A DNA stretch of 64,000 nt from Neoscytalidium dimidiatum (lineage: Eukaryota > Ascomycota > Dothideomycetes > Botryosphaeriales > Botryosphaeriaceae), in assembly GCA_037367355.1 (NCBI GenBank), contig CM074699.1:2356001-2420000 (forward strand), read 5' to 3'. Below are positions 10,198-22,582 of the stretch, one piece after another; the stretch's first letter is position 1; every line of letters starts with the position of its first letter. Both the position numbers and the translations under genes were made by a program. The notes under the pieces are model-generated. The model ran no database searches and was not told the origin of the DNA. It saw only the letters and a list, made by a program, of their open reading frames with translations.

Positions 10198-13100
10198 CTA
10201 GAACGCACGGTAGCCTGTGGCTTGAGGCGCGATGCCGTTGGCCTGCCCATACGGAGCCGGTGAAGGCGCGCTCGGGCCCTGCGTGAGCATGAGGCGAGAC
10301 GCGCCGAGTATCGGCGTGTTCTCCTCGTTCTTCTGCTGGGACTGCTCCTTCGCCTTGCGCTCCTCGTTATCCTTCTTGAGCAGCTCAATCGTCGCGGCCT
10401 GTTGCGCCAAGAAGTTGATCATGTATGGCTGCAAAACATTAGTGCTAACCCAGACAAGCACGCCATTTGAGCAACTTACCATCGTGAAGTCGTGAAGACC
10501 GTTACGCCAGGAGACCTCCAGGATGACGTCCGGGCGGATCAGGTCGTAGCAAGCGTAAAGCATGCCAACGTAACATTCGCGGCTGCCGATATCGACAAAC
10601 TGCACCACCGTCAGCTGAGATGTGTGGAGAAGGAAATGAGTCATAATACGTACGTAGCGAAGCAGCTCCTCAACAACCTCCGGCTTGCCGGACATGGCTG
10701 CCGTCTCAATGGCATCCTTGAACAGCTTGTCTTGCTTGGACAAAGCAATGGACTTGTCCCAGCGCTTGTTCTTGCGGTAGATATTGGCGGCGATCTGCCG
10801 GAAAAACACCAGGTCGTGCTTTTCGAGGCGCTGTGCGAGTTCAACCGCGTCGTAGTTGTCGTAGTTCTCGACCGAGTCGCGGAGCGTCTTGTAATCCTCC
10901 TCCTCAATGAGCAGATCGTTAATGGCATTGTTCACAGCCCTCTTGTTCTGCGTTTGGACGTTGAGCAAGAATGGCTTGATGAGAGGGATATTGTCGGACT
11001 TCTCGAACATGCGAACAACACGATTAACGTCAATTCTAGGAGTGAGCGCTTGGAGTAGATCAGTGAGCAGAGAAGGCTGTTCCTGCAGGTAGAAGTTCAA
11101 TGCGCGGTAGTAGATCTCCAAGTTAGCCACCTTGACGATCGTGTCCTTGAACGAGTGATGTTCCCAAGCATCCGCAGCACGCTCCATCATGGCAAGGGCT
11201 GCGTTATCCGGCTCGTCGTAGTGCACGTACAGGAAGACCAATTCGGGCCAGAGGTGTGCCTCCTCGCAGGCGCGAATCATCTTAGGAATGTTAATTCGAG
11301 ACCAGAACAGACGGAGGTGCTCCATGACACGTTCAGGATGATACTTGGACAGAGCAATGCCGAGCTCGGTGAACATGCCCATATGAGCACGCTCCAGACC
11401 AAGGCCAGCTTCGAGAAGAGCTATGAGCTCGTCGAAATAACCATTCCTCTCATACTGCTTGACAAGGTCTGAGAGCTCTTCGGCGTGGACAATGAGGTTG
11501 AGACCGCAGATCTGCGCGAGGCGGAATTCCTTTTTAGCAACACAGGCTTCATTGACCTGCTTCCAGACCTTAGTGCTGTTGGCCTTACGAGCGCATTCAA
11601 CAGCAGCTTGGTAGTCTTCAAGGTGCACCAGAGTGGTAGCAAGCTTGGCCCAGTTCGAGATGCTGGTAAAGAAGATCTTCGCAGCCTCATGGTATCCCTC
11701 CTCGTAAGCCTTGTCGCCAGAAGCTTCTACGTCCGCGACATTGGTGGCACGGAGGAAATCTTCAAGTTCAGCAAGCTGGTTGGTACGAGCGTAGCAGAAA
11801 GCCAACGCAGTGTCGATAGGAGGCTCACGCAAAGTCTTGCGAGCCATCTTCAGAAACTTGATGAGATCGTCATCCTTGCCCGCATGCGTGGCAATTTCAA
11901 TGACTTCATTGTAGTTTGAAGGATCTTGAGCGCGAATGTACGACTCAATAGAGTCGGTGACACGCAGGCCATCTAGCTGAGCCTTGGCGACCTTACTCCA
12001 AACCTCAGGCAGATCGACACGATCAGCATATTCCTGAGCACGATCAATGCTGACAATGTGGTCAACCAGGACATTGACGGCCTCAAGGTGGTTGTTGTGC
12101 TTCTTGTGGATCTCGAAAGCTTCGTCATACATGCCAAGCTCAATACACTGCGTGGCGATGTCGTCTGGAGTGTAGTTTTCGAGCTGTTGAATGTAGCCCA
12201 TCAACCGACCCTTGTCAGACTTAGCGGCCGTGAGCATAAGCAGATTTTGAAGAGTTGGGTTGTCGCTGAAAGCAGACGGTTCCAGAATGATCTTCTCCAA
12301 AAGCTCGATAAGCTCACCAGGGAGATCATTGCTAATGAAAGCCTTGACAGCGATAGAGACCTTGTCAGGCTCTTGAGACTCAGGCACAGCAGTGGCAATG
12401 ACCTGGTCGACGACTGACCTCCGGAACAAGTTGTTGGAGCTCAGCACATAATCCCAGATCTCTGGATCAGAACGCTCAAGCAAATACCTGGCCTGAGCCT
12501 TGAACATTGAGTTCTCATTGGTGATGTTAATGAGCTCAAGGTCGTTCTGGCCCTTCTGATAGGCAATGAAGGCAAGGTTTGGGTCACGGGCCTCGCAGTA
12601 TTTACCAACAGTCAGTGTGTCGTATTGATCGTTCTCGCGCAGAAACTTCTCCGGATTGTTGTTGCTATCGATATAGATCTTAGCCAGCGCATTGTAGACA
12701 GCCTGCTGTTGGTTTCCACTAGCGAGAGTGGCCTCAAGGAAGGGCAACAGAAGCTTGAGGCGGTTGCGGGTCTCCACCTCGGAAACCAGTTCATCAATAG
12801 GGATCGACGCAGGGTTGACCGATTGCAGTAGGCCTTTGATGATGTTCTCGTCACAGTCAACATCGAGGAGACCACCGATAACAGCTGGAGTCCGCGAGGG
12901 GTTTACGCGCTGGACGTAGACTTCGATTGACTTGAACTGTTGTTGCTTGTACAAATACAATACCAAGTCGTGGATGAAGTTGAACCGGTCGCAGACAATT
13001 ATGAGCGGAAGCTGTTCCGTTAACCTGGCCTCCTTGAGGAAGTTCTTCACCTTCTCCGGATCGAAGAAGTTGTTTTCGCGGCAAATCCGCTCGACTTCAT

Positions 13101-15573
13101 TGAGCTGGCCCATTGCAGTAGCCGCCTCGATGTATTTGAAGACGACATCTTTGTCCTCGCTAAGGTTCACGATGCCGCCAAGGTAGTAGAAAAGGCCTTC
13201 CGCGGTGCGGTATTTCTCGAGGAGGTCAATGATCCGCGTCGGGCCGAGGAGATCAGAATACTTCTGAGCAATGCGGATGACAGCCTGCAAGTTCTGGCGG
13301 ATATTTGTCTTGAGCATCTCGTCCAAACAGTCCAAGGACAGGTCAACGGTCAAGTGTCCGAAATAGTTGATCAACCACTCCTCAGGGAGCTTGTCCGTGT
13401 GGACGATGATACGCTTGATAGCCGTGGGGTCGTCATTGTGTTCCAAAGCCCTTGTAAGCAGGCCAGCGTTCTCGCACAGCTGAGCAATGCGTGCCTTATC
13501 GTAGTGGGAGAACATCTCGTTCCCTAGAATGGCATCCGCAACCTGAGGAGCATTCAGCAAATTCATCTCCAAGAGCTTAGTCTGGAGGTGGCCTTGCTCA
13601 GGGAGATTCGGCGCGAGCACATCCAGCAAGAAAGCAGTACACTGCTGAATCATGCCTTGTGATTGGAAGATGTCGACAACGCGATCAATGTCGATCAAAG
13701 GACCGCTCTCTTCCTTAGCCAGGGCCGTGGCAAACTCAGCGCCCTTTTCAGGGTTGACTCGCACGATGTGCTGGAGCAAGACCGTGAAGTCGGGTGTATA
13801 ACCGCTCTGCTTTGCGTATGGAAGGATCTCGTCAAAACGGCCGAGCTCCGCCAGCGCAGCTACAACCTTCTGGGACGAACCAGCCTGCTGATAGATGGTC
13901 AAAGCCAAATTAAGGTCGTGCAGCCTAACGATGTCGCCAAGCTGCTCTGAACACTCCAGCTTGCCCTCGCCCAGCCACTTCTCCAGAAGATGCTTCCGTC
14001 CTTGTTGTAGCACAGGACGCACCAGTTCCAGTGTTTCGAACTGATTTAGCTTGCCCTTATCCAGGAGCATGCCAAAGTATTGGAGAATGACAGACAACTG
14101 GCCTTGCTGGGGAGGTGCCTGCTTGAACCGCTCGATTGTCTGGGGCGTGCGAAGGAAGCCGCGAGGAGAATTTGCCGCTGTCTTAGCTGCCTCAGCATAC
14201 TGACCTGACGCCAACAAATTCTCAAACTGCTGCTGATACAAGTTGTCCGCGCCCGGCAGGCCAGCACGAGAGGCCAACCTATACGCCAACTCAGCATTGG
14301 CTGGGTTCTGCAATAAGTAGGGTATCACGGTATTCTCGTCGAGAGTAACGGATAGAACCTGGCCCTTGCGGTTGATCCCGATGATGCCTGCGGAATCGGA
14401 ATCTGGCGCGGTAACGAAAATCGTGTCGCTGGAAATCCGGTTCATGAAGATGCAGGTGCCCGTCTCCAGGTCGTACAAGTGAATGAAACCGTATTTGGTG
14501 ACCAAGTAGATGATGTTATACTTTTGGGAGACCTGCATTGCGACTGGAAAATCGTTAGTAGCCTCGGGCGGGAAGTAGACATCAACAGCTTTCTTCGGAA
14601 ACTGAGGGTTTCCGGCCTGGTGGTCGATCTCTACAACATGCAGCTTCGCGCCCGTTGCGGTCCTCACAGCAAAAGTGAAGACCTTGGTATCGGCAGGTGC
14701 GCCCTCCATGCGGAGATTTCCGAAAGCGGCGGCGTGACCCTCAATGTTCTGGCTAATGCCGCGATCCCTCGAGTAGAGCTGCATAGCTCCGACAACGCGG
14801 CCCTGCTGCTGAGAGATGCCTACAATGACAGACCACTTCTCCTCCTGGTTGACGCGGTAATTGATAATTTGACAGCCCTGTCTAACGTCAATTGTAACCC
14901 TCTCGCACGAAAATATCATGGTATAACGCCCACCGAGAGATTGGGGTTCCGGTCGAAGATTTTGACCGGTGTAGCCTGATTCGGGTCGAGGACGTTCCAA
15001 TGGTAGACGGAATTCTCAGTGACGAGGCCTAGGCTCGATTCGCTGAACCACTTCCAGAACACAACGTCCTCGTTCATGGTGGCCGACTTCAACTTCGCCT
15101 TCTGTGCCAGGTCGAAGATCTGCAGTGTCCGCTGCTGGGCCTTCAACGCAATGATCTGCTTGTTCCAGTGCATGATGGCACTATCGGCCTTGATAGGCCG
15201 CCGGATGATGTTGTTGCCATTCTTGAGGTCGATTATGATGACTTCGGGCGACGCGGTCTGGTCGGCCTGCTGCCTGACGCAGATGTACGAGTCGGACTCA
15301 AGGGTCTAGGCGAGCGAGTCAATTCCAGCGCGTTCGGCGCAGCTGCGCTCAACGGGGCGCGACTTACACATGAGTTGAATCCTATCGAAGTGGGCTGCTG
15401 TGCGGTCAGCGCGACGCTCCAACCAAATGTACGCTGGCGCGAACGGGTTGACGTACGAGGATGTCGACTTGCGACAGCTGAGCCACAGATGACGGTCAGC
15501 AATGGATCACATATAGCGCGCGGATGACGCATACCTGGAGCAGCTCGGAGAACTTAATGGGAAGCGGTGCCAT
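10198..15573 (-). CDS. chc1: Clathrin heavy chain
   Basis: Forms the triskelion legs of clathrin coats at the plasma membrane, Golgi and endosomes. Seven exons: 15535-15573, 15457-15477, 15368-15394, 14934-15305, 10654-14877, 10480-10599, 10198-10428. The total is 1,677 aa, matching the family. The N-terminus MAPLPIKFSELLQ is typical; the terminal beta-propeller fills roughly the first 330 residues and the rest is alpha-solenoid clathrin repeat. Exons 2 and 3 are only 21 and 27 nt; they are needed to restore the conserved LSQVDILPTSIGFNSC stretch. The introns at 10600-10653 and 10429-10479 are multiples of three with no stop, so retention would insert residues rather than truncate. The C-terminus has RLMLTQ, close to the QLMLT motif bound by Hsc70 during uncoating, then a Pro/Gly tail. 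Confidence 0.97.
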
Positions 15574-17186
15574 GGCTGCGAGTTTACGGGTTTGCGATTT
15601 CGTTACGCCAGCTCATCAACCAGAACCAACGCCACTCGTTATTAAGGAGAGGGTAATCGGAAGGGAAGAGGAAACCCAACAAGCCGGAGCGCCGAGCTTG
15701 CAGGAAGGCAATCCAGAAGGAAAAGGCAGGGTGGGGAGTGAGGTGGTGATAAAGGTAAGGTCTACTGTGGTCAGGAGTTATGATCAAGCTGGCCGCGAGC
15801 TGCCAGACGGACACCGAATCCACTAGGCCGCTTTTGGTCTAGAGGGTCGTCATGGCACCCGCCTAGGCAGGCGCTGCGCAGAGCTGCACATGCCTGGCAC
15901 TTTCATTTGTACCATGAGGCTCTAGATTGTGAGCTGCACGCACTCTTTCGCAAATGCCGTTGAAGCTGCAATGTCTGGCCGCATCCATGTTCCATCCACT
16001 CCCGTTCTCCCATAGTGCTCATCACAACGCCAGCTCACCGCGCAACAGCGACGAGAAAGAAAATGAGAAAGTGGCATGTCGTGGCACACTATCATATAGC
16101 AAATCATCCGCGCATGGCACAGTACGATTTCTCCCGCCAGCGCCTGAATAACCAGGACAGGCATGCCGGTGAGAGCATTGTGTCGCCTACTGCACATCGA
16201 TGTCTCCCAGCTGAACACTTCCATCTACCTTGTGTCCGCGTCTACCTAAAGCGACAACGGCAATCGCATGCTCATCCAAGACGGTTAGAGATATGCAACA
16301 GCGCCGCCAAACGTACATCTGCTAACCTGTGGTTCGATGCCCGAATTGCCCTCCGTCTTACTGTGTCTAGCTGGGCTTTCGATACTACTATATAGGCGGG
16401 AGCCGAGTATTATTACAGAAACCTATAGTGATTTCAGTGGTCACAGTTTAGCTCCCAGACGTCTAGCGCTTTGATCCATAACGCTCTTCCGCCTTTGGTC
16501 TTGAGAATCTGGCCGCTGCATGGGTTCAAGGTATGGAGAATGCTGTGCACCCAATGCTCCACCCCCTTTAATGTCTGCTGTTAAGATGCGCCGGCAAACG
16601 GATCCTGGTGCATTAGTTTGGAGAAGAAAAGCCACAAGCAATACTGCAGGCCAGCTTGGGCAGCCACGGACTTGCCCATCTTTTGACCGACAGTGGTGCC
16701 TTAGCGGTCGTCCTTTTTTTAGACGCAGTGCCAGCAGAGACCAAAATCCGGCGCTATGTGCCAAGATCGGCTCCTGCGGAACAGATGAGCGACGTGGAGC
16801 GTTTCAGTGGAAGCAGACAGCAGGCTGCATCAGTGGTTGGTCACACAACGCTGAACCAAACGAGCATGTCGTTTGGCGGAACAACGAGAGCCAGGGACGC
16901 TGGCATATAAGTATGTTGAAGCGCTTGACCCGGGAACGTGGTATGTGAATGGTGAAATGCAGCAGCCCGAGCCGGAAAATTAGCGAGGGGATGGGCGCCC
17001 GTAGTAAGAAGCAGAGCCGCCGAACAAAGTCACTCACCCTCAAGCAGCCCACCTTCAATTTCCGCATCCAACTCTCCCTCGCCACGACCGCCCACGCCCA
17101 AGGCGCACTGTGTCCGACGGTCTATCCCAGCCACACTCGCCTACGCTTTCTAACGCGATCTTCGCGTATCCGCGCTGCCCAACACT
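15574..17186. other. Divergent intergenic region (clathrin / eIF3j)
   Basis: Holds the upstream regions of clathrin heavy chain (leftward) and eIF3j (rightward). No additional gene recognised; open frames near 15.6, 16.0, 16.5 and 16.9 kb are short, overlap on opposite strands and match nothing I know. Confidence 0.6.
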
Positions 17187-18224
17187 ATGCCGCCATCCAA
17201 GTGGGGTACGTCATAAACCACGGCCACAAAATTTCCTGTCAGCCTGCGAGCATCTGCCTCGCACGGCAGGCTTAAACAGCGGACAAGGCTGACAGGTGCT
17301 GCTTATTCGCAGACGACGAGAGCGAGGAGGAGAGCAACTCCCCTCCGGCACCGGTTGTGCGCCGTGGCAAGTTTGACGATGAGGAGGACGAGGACGAGGT
17401 AGGCCCGCGCTCACACTCGCACATACGTCTTCTACGCAACATGCCCTGACACTACCTAGGTCCTTGATTCGTGGGATGCCGCCGAAGATTCCGACGCCGA
17501 GCGCGAGAAGGCGAAGAAGGCCGCCGAGGCTAAGGCAAAGGCAGAGGCGGAAGCTAAGGCCAACCACAAGAGTAAGAGCCAACGTATAGAGGATCGCATC
17601 AAGGAGAACCAGCGGAAGAAGCAGGCCGCTACAGACGATAGCGAGGAAGAAGAGGATGATGCTACGCGCCGTGCACGTCTGCGAAAGTCCGAGATGGACT
17701 CCGACCTGGCTGCTGCTGAGGACCTGTTCGGCGAGCTGGCAGTTGGCGGTGGCAGCAAGCGCTCCACCACGAAGCCTGTTCTTCTGGCTGATCCGAACGA
17801 CTCCAACAACACCATCGACCTGTCGACTCTCAAGATCTTCAATCCGACCACCAAGGACGACTTCCACAAGCTCCGCGACACGCTGGCACCACTGCTCTCG
17901 GCCAACTCCAAGAAACCGCAATATGCACTCTTCCTGCAAGAGTTCTCCAAGCAGATTTCGAAGGAGCTGCCCAGCGACCAGATCAAGAAGGTGGCCAGCG
18001 GCTTGACAACGCTGTCAAACGAGAAGATGAAGGAGGAAAAGGCAGCGGAGAAAGGCGGCAAGAAGACTAAAGCAGCAAAGACAAAGACCAGCTTGAACGC
18101 GGCACGCGACGTCTCGTACAAGGCTGATACTGCAACCTACGACGACGACTTCGGCGAGTAAGTATTCGCGGCCATCTCGAAGCTTGGCTCAAACTGACAT
18201 TGCCTCAGCGACGATTTCATGTGA
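17187..18224 (+). CDS. hcr1: Translation initiation factor eIF3 subunit j (Hcr1)
   Basis: Loosely bound eIF3 subunit that sits in the 40S decoding region and helps initiation and ribosome recycling. Four exons: 17187-17205 (19 nt), 17313-17398, 17460-18157, 18209-18224 (16 nt), giving 272 aa. The protein starts MPPSKWDDESEEE, is strongly acidic at the N-terminus, has a charged helical KKAAEAKAKAEAEAKA segment, then the conserved TLKIFNPTTKDDF region, and ends in the family's DDDFM tail supplied by the last exon. That tail is split by an intron whose 5' site overlaps an apparent stop (GAGTAAGT), so the unspliced frame looks prematurely closed. A start further upstream is not supported. Confidence 0.95.
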
Positions 18225-19336
18225 AACCCTTTACGGCTCGTCCTTTTACATCCCACCTCCCCCACCTACTCGAAGCGACATACATCAACTTGTGATGTTG
18301 CTGCCGATGCTCCGCGTGCGCAAGTACGCCTCGCGGCGGAGCTCGTCTTGCCCTCTTGAAACGGCCCGCATTGCTCTCACGCCAATCCGGCAGACTAGCG
18401 ACAAATTGGACGGGGCTGTCTCGTGTGCAAGAGGCATTCAAAGCAGCAGATCGGAAACCGCAGCCTTGTAGGATTTACGCATTCGCGAAGGCTGGAGGCG
18501 CCTCTATTGCATTCCTCCTGGCGTTCAGAAATCGGCTGCACCTGCACTAACCCTTCCGTATCCCTTCAGTCAAAACGCCCTCTTTCCTTCTCATTCTCTA
18601 GCGTTTGGGTTCCTTTGGGCACACGTGGGTCTGTCTGGTCGGCACGATGTTCGGTTTTCATGTATCTTACTTGGGTAGTTTCAGGGAGGAGCAATGAAGT
18701 AGCTTTCCCCTCTTTCTCTACACTTACGCCCGGGAACCGCCTCGCCCGGGGTTCCATTTTGCGTCCGGATGCCTCGCCTCTGCCTTCCCCGAGCTCGCCG
18801 ATCATGTTCGCTTCTCGAGGCGCAGTAGCGTTCGGCGCGAATGTGCAGAGTGTGGCCCGGCCGTGCCGCTCAATGCAAACACTACGGCCGTGATCCACAC
18901 GAGGTTGTAGGACGAGACCTACCACCCGACTACGCCGCGCCGGGTGGTCCACCATTTAGAAACAGAGGATGTGCTTGTTCACCTCATTTTCCACAAATGA
19001 CGCCGGCTACACTTCCCCATGAAGGCAGTTTCCGTAGGGTTTTCAGAAGGTTTACGCGTTCGCCGTTGGGCTGTGGCTATGGTTCCTGAACGAGCCATGG
19101 ACCATCCCGTAGTGCCAACTATGCAAAGTAGCCTAGCCTCCGACGTGTTTGTATGGGATAAGTTGTGCAAGAAAACTCTGTGTCGTGTGCTACCTGCTTA
19201 GTTTCTCCATATAAGAAGGGCGAAGCACTCAGGCCAAGCTACGTCTCGAGGCAACCCTCCCGGCTACCATCAATACCTCTTTTTCTTTTTTTTATACTTC
19301 TTCGTACCGCTCCTTCCGGTATAAACATCTGTTCAA
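18225..19336. other. Intergenic region, no gene recognised
   Basis: Between two plus-strand genes. The last 150 bases are T/C-rich, as in many fungal leaders. A 129-codon minus-strand open frame (18566-18955) has no recognisable content. Confidence 0.6.
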
Positions 19337-20329
19337 ATGGTCGCCCTTGTCGAGAGCCACGCCCTTCAGCCGAAGCAGTTCATGTCTTCTCCCAAGGCAC
19401 ACGCTGCACAAGAGGCAATCAAAGTGCAGGGTCGTCTATATGCAAGGCTCAGAGATGAGGGCGGCGACATCAATGTTCTTCGGGATATTTTAAGAAATAT
19501 GATTGCTGATTCGGAAAAGTGAGTACAAACTTTCCCATCTCCACTACTCTACGCGTCAACCTTCCTCGCCTTTTCTCTTCCCTTTCCTTCTTTCTCTTCT
19601 CCTTGGGCTCCTTTTTCGTTTTCTTTTCTTTTTTTGTTAGTCGTATATCCTTTCTTCTATTTCTCTATCAAAAGCCATTACTACACAACCTCGGTTTTCG
19701 GAGAACCGAAGCGAACACATCATTCCACGTACGTCGAGCTGGACCTTCATCGCTCGCAACGTTAAAGTTCAGGCTCTCCGTCCGGCAGGAGATCATCTCG
19801 GATCCAGGTTTCATGTAACCGAGCTTCTATTTTCATCACCTACATGCGATGTTGTCGCTACTCGATTGCGCAATATATCCGGCATCCTACATATTAATGC
19901 AGTATGCACTTCATGCATCATGCATACCCGACACCTCCACCTTCCACGCACAAGACACCGTCTCTCCATATAATCCAGACTTACTTTCTTCCTGAACTCT
20001 GCGCTCATGTTCTTGTCCACCATCATTTCCGTTAGCTTTGGCCCTTCGTTTTTGTTTGTCCTTTAGGAATGCCCCCAAGCCTATGTAGGCATTCGCTTCG
20101 GTTGAACTAATTTCGGTGATTTATTAGACTTATCAGCACCCTCGTTCAACAGCAAAGCACATCCTCGGCAGAACCATTCGAGGTCCATGAACGACGGATC
20201 GAGACACTACAAGCCAACATCGCACAATACAGGCTCCAATCGCTTCACTTAGAACTCGACGATGGTGCCCAGGGCAAAGAGGGTTGGGATGAGCAGGAAC
20301 GGAGCTCATGGCTGAAGCTTTGCGAATGA
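19337..20329 (+). CDS. Small conserved-looking protein of unknown function
   Basis: Two exons (19337-19518, 20128-20329) encode 127 aa. The join across a GTGAGT donor and a TTATTAG acceptor keeps the frame and makes a continuous helical protein. Residues roughly 20-100 are rich in E, Q, L and R with heptad-like spacing (RLYARLRDEGG, LRDILRNMIADSEKL, RIETLQANIAQYRLQSLH), suggesting a short coiled coil. No signal peptide or membrane segment. The 609-nt intron is long for this window and contains long T/C tracts; an alternative 3' exon inside it cannot be excluded. I do not recognise the family. Confidence 0.6.
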
Positions 20330-21013
20330 TTATGACAAGAGTCCTAAAAGGGTGCATTCGCACCTTTTCATGTTGGGTTTCTGGGTTTTCCTATGTCTTC
20401 TTTCCTTCTTCCTGATTATTTCTTCCTTTCTCCATTCTTTCCTTTCCTACGATTCTCCCTTCTAGGTGGATCCGAGCTTGCAAGACATCCTTCTTGCTCG
20501 ATTTGCAAACTAGTTTTCGGGATTTCTTGGTCTGAGGGGCTTGGGGAAGGATGCCTTGCGCGACCGAAGAGGACCAGTCATGAACACAGCAATCCTTGCA
20601 AGTGACGAAAGGGACGAGAAAGCGGCGGTTTTACCATCACTCGCTCAGAACCACGACCCGCGGGCAGCCCGCGGCCAAAATTAAATCAAAACTCCGAGAA
20701 GCTGCTTTTCCTGTGCATCCACTACAGGATTCGGGGCGGTTCTCCGAAACCGAGAGAAAACCGTCCTCGGCTCACCAATGAATCTTGCAGATGACCCTGT
20801 TCAGTGCAGCCCAAAACGCCGTGCATGCATGTTTTGTGACCGATATCCGAGCTCAGAGCGCAGTGGCCTAATCCAAACCGAATCGCCAAGTACCGAGGTT
20901 TGGCAAGACCTATGGAGCCGTGCTTGGGTTCATAGTCGGGGACGGACCTTTCCCACGTAAAATGACTAGGTCGATGTGACTTTGGTAGTATCATGTCCGA
21001 GTCTAAAGAGCAT
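20330..21013. other. Convergent 3' region between an unknown gene and fcf1
   Basis: No gene recognised. Contains a short GC palindrome (cgcgggcagcccgcgg near 20658) and T/C-rich sequence just after the upstream gene, probably 3' UTR. Confidence 0.55.
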
Positions 21014-21805
21014 CTATTTTTCCGGGGCATCTGGCAATCTCTCGATCACGTATTTTCCGCGGGCCACGGACATGATGGGAATGCCGGGTATCTTTCGTAT
21101 CCGGCGGCGGAGGTCCCTATCATTCGTGGCGACAATGTAGATCTTGTGTTTCTGGACTCTGTCGACAATGCCTACCCAGACGGTTAGCAACGGTGACGTT
21201 TTTATGCCTACTAGAGCTTATCCTAATCACGGAGAACTCACAGTCATCTGCATATACGCCTTTGTGATCGCATTGGAGCGTCTCGAACCTTGGGTCTCTG
21301 GCTAGTCGTAAGGCGAGACGGTATTTCGGACCCAGCTTTTCCAGTTCGGCCATGCTGAATGAAGGGGAGACTTATTAGCATCAATTCTTCGTGCCCAGAG
21401 CATTGACGGGGGAGAGCGCCTCACACGCAAGAGGTGATGATTGGTGTTACTTTGGCATAAAGAACATCCATCATTGCCGGCAAGAGGTCAAGCTTGCGCT
21501 GTATAGTGTGGGATATAAAGTTCTGCAGCGGCGACGTCCATCAGCAAGATAACACTTGGGGCATGTTCGTAGATGGTGCTCACCGTGTCGACAAGGACCT
21601 GATACGGAGGAATCAAGGCGGTGTTGTACTGGAAGAACAGTGACGAGGAGACTTGAGGCACCTCGCGGACGACTTCGTTGCCCTGGGCCTTCTTTTTGGC
21701 CTGCTCGGCGTCGGCAGCAAGCTGGTTTTTCTTGAGGCGGGCATCGCGCTGACCGATGATGCGCTTGACCTGGGCGAACTTGCGAGTGCGCTTCTGGACA
21801 CCCAT
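21014..21805 (-). CDS. fcf1: rRNA-processing protein Fcf1 (Utp24), PIN-domain nuclease of the SSU processome
   Basis: Endonuclease-fold protein of the nucleolar small-subunit processome, implicated in early pre-18S cleavages. Four exons: 21584-21805, 21425-21522, 21242-21354, 21014-21171, totalling 196 aa, the family length. The N-terminus MGVQKRTRKFAQVKRIIGQRD is diagnostic. The PIN acidic residues are present: VDTNF, ELEKLG, KGVYADDC and TNDRDL. The C-terminus YVIERLPDAPEK also fits. Three introns (61, 70 and 70 nt) split codons cleanly. An in-frame ATG at 21974-21976 would add 57 residues including a run of His and Gln; the conserved start at 21805 is preferred. Divergent from the Csi2-like gene. 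Confidence 0.96.
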
Positions 21806-22582
21806 AGTGACGAGAGCTCTGAGGACGGAGTCGAGCGCGGGCAGGAGGGCGTGGTGCGTCGGGCGCGGAGGCTGGTGGTGGTGGTGCTGGTGGTGGTGGT
21901 GCTGGTGGTGGTGGTGGTGCACAGCTGCGGGTGCAAAAAAGTGAAGGCGAAGGCGAACGCGAGCAGCGTTATCCATCAGGCTATGTACATATCGGGAGCC
22001 GACGAAAGGCCGGGTTACTCAGGGCTGGGATGGCTATTCTTGGCCTGTTTACGCCTGGGGAACGAACGTGACCCCTGCTGATCGCACAGCAAGGAACGGC
22101 GCTTCCGGGGCCCTGCAGCGTCAGAGTGCTCAGGTCCCACAGCGCTTCTCCAGATGCTGCATCCTCCCCTTCCGAGCCTGTGCACTGGAAGCCAAAAGCA
22201 CTTTGCTCGTGCAGTGCCGAAGTCTGAAGATTCCGCCCTGCTCTCTCGCCGCCTGCCGTCTTCCAGCCCTCCAGCCCAGAGCGGGCCGCTCGCCAGCGCT
22301 GAGCCACGCGAAGGAGCGCCAATACGAGCCCGTCTCGTCGCATTGCCGCCCTCCTTTCGTTTCTATCCTCCTCCAGAACATCCTCCAAGTCCTGTCGCCC
22401 GCCAAGCGCCTGCGTGCCACCGTCCTTCGCTTGGTCGCATTCCAGCGCTCTCGACACCACCTTCGTTTGCGCCGACCGCCTCCCCGTCCCTTCGCTTCTC
22501 TCCTGAGCCAGCGGCGATCCTGCTCCTCCACCCTCGGTCCTGACCTCGCCGTCGCCGGCCATCCCACGGCCAGCTGCCCACC
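21806..22582. promoter_or_regulatory. Shared divergent promoter region of fcf1 and the Csi2-like gene
   Basis: 777 bases between two divergent starts. GC-rich, C/T-biased on the Csi2 side, with long open frames on both strands (plus 22068-22625, minus 21981-22631) that I regard as compositional. Includes the GGT/CCA repeat at 21871-21920. No specific operator recognised. Confidence 0.55.
21871..21920. repeat. GGT/CCA microsatellite
   Basis: Runs of GGT interrupted by GCT just upstream of the fcf1 start. On the minus strand it reads as His/Gln codons in frame with fcf1. Confidence 0.9.

Noticed and set aside
10492..11058. Long plus-strand frames across the clathrin gene (for example 188 codons here)
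   Set aside because: Antisense shadows of the clathrin coding frame; no independent content.
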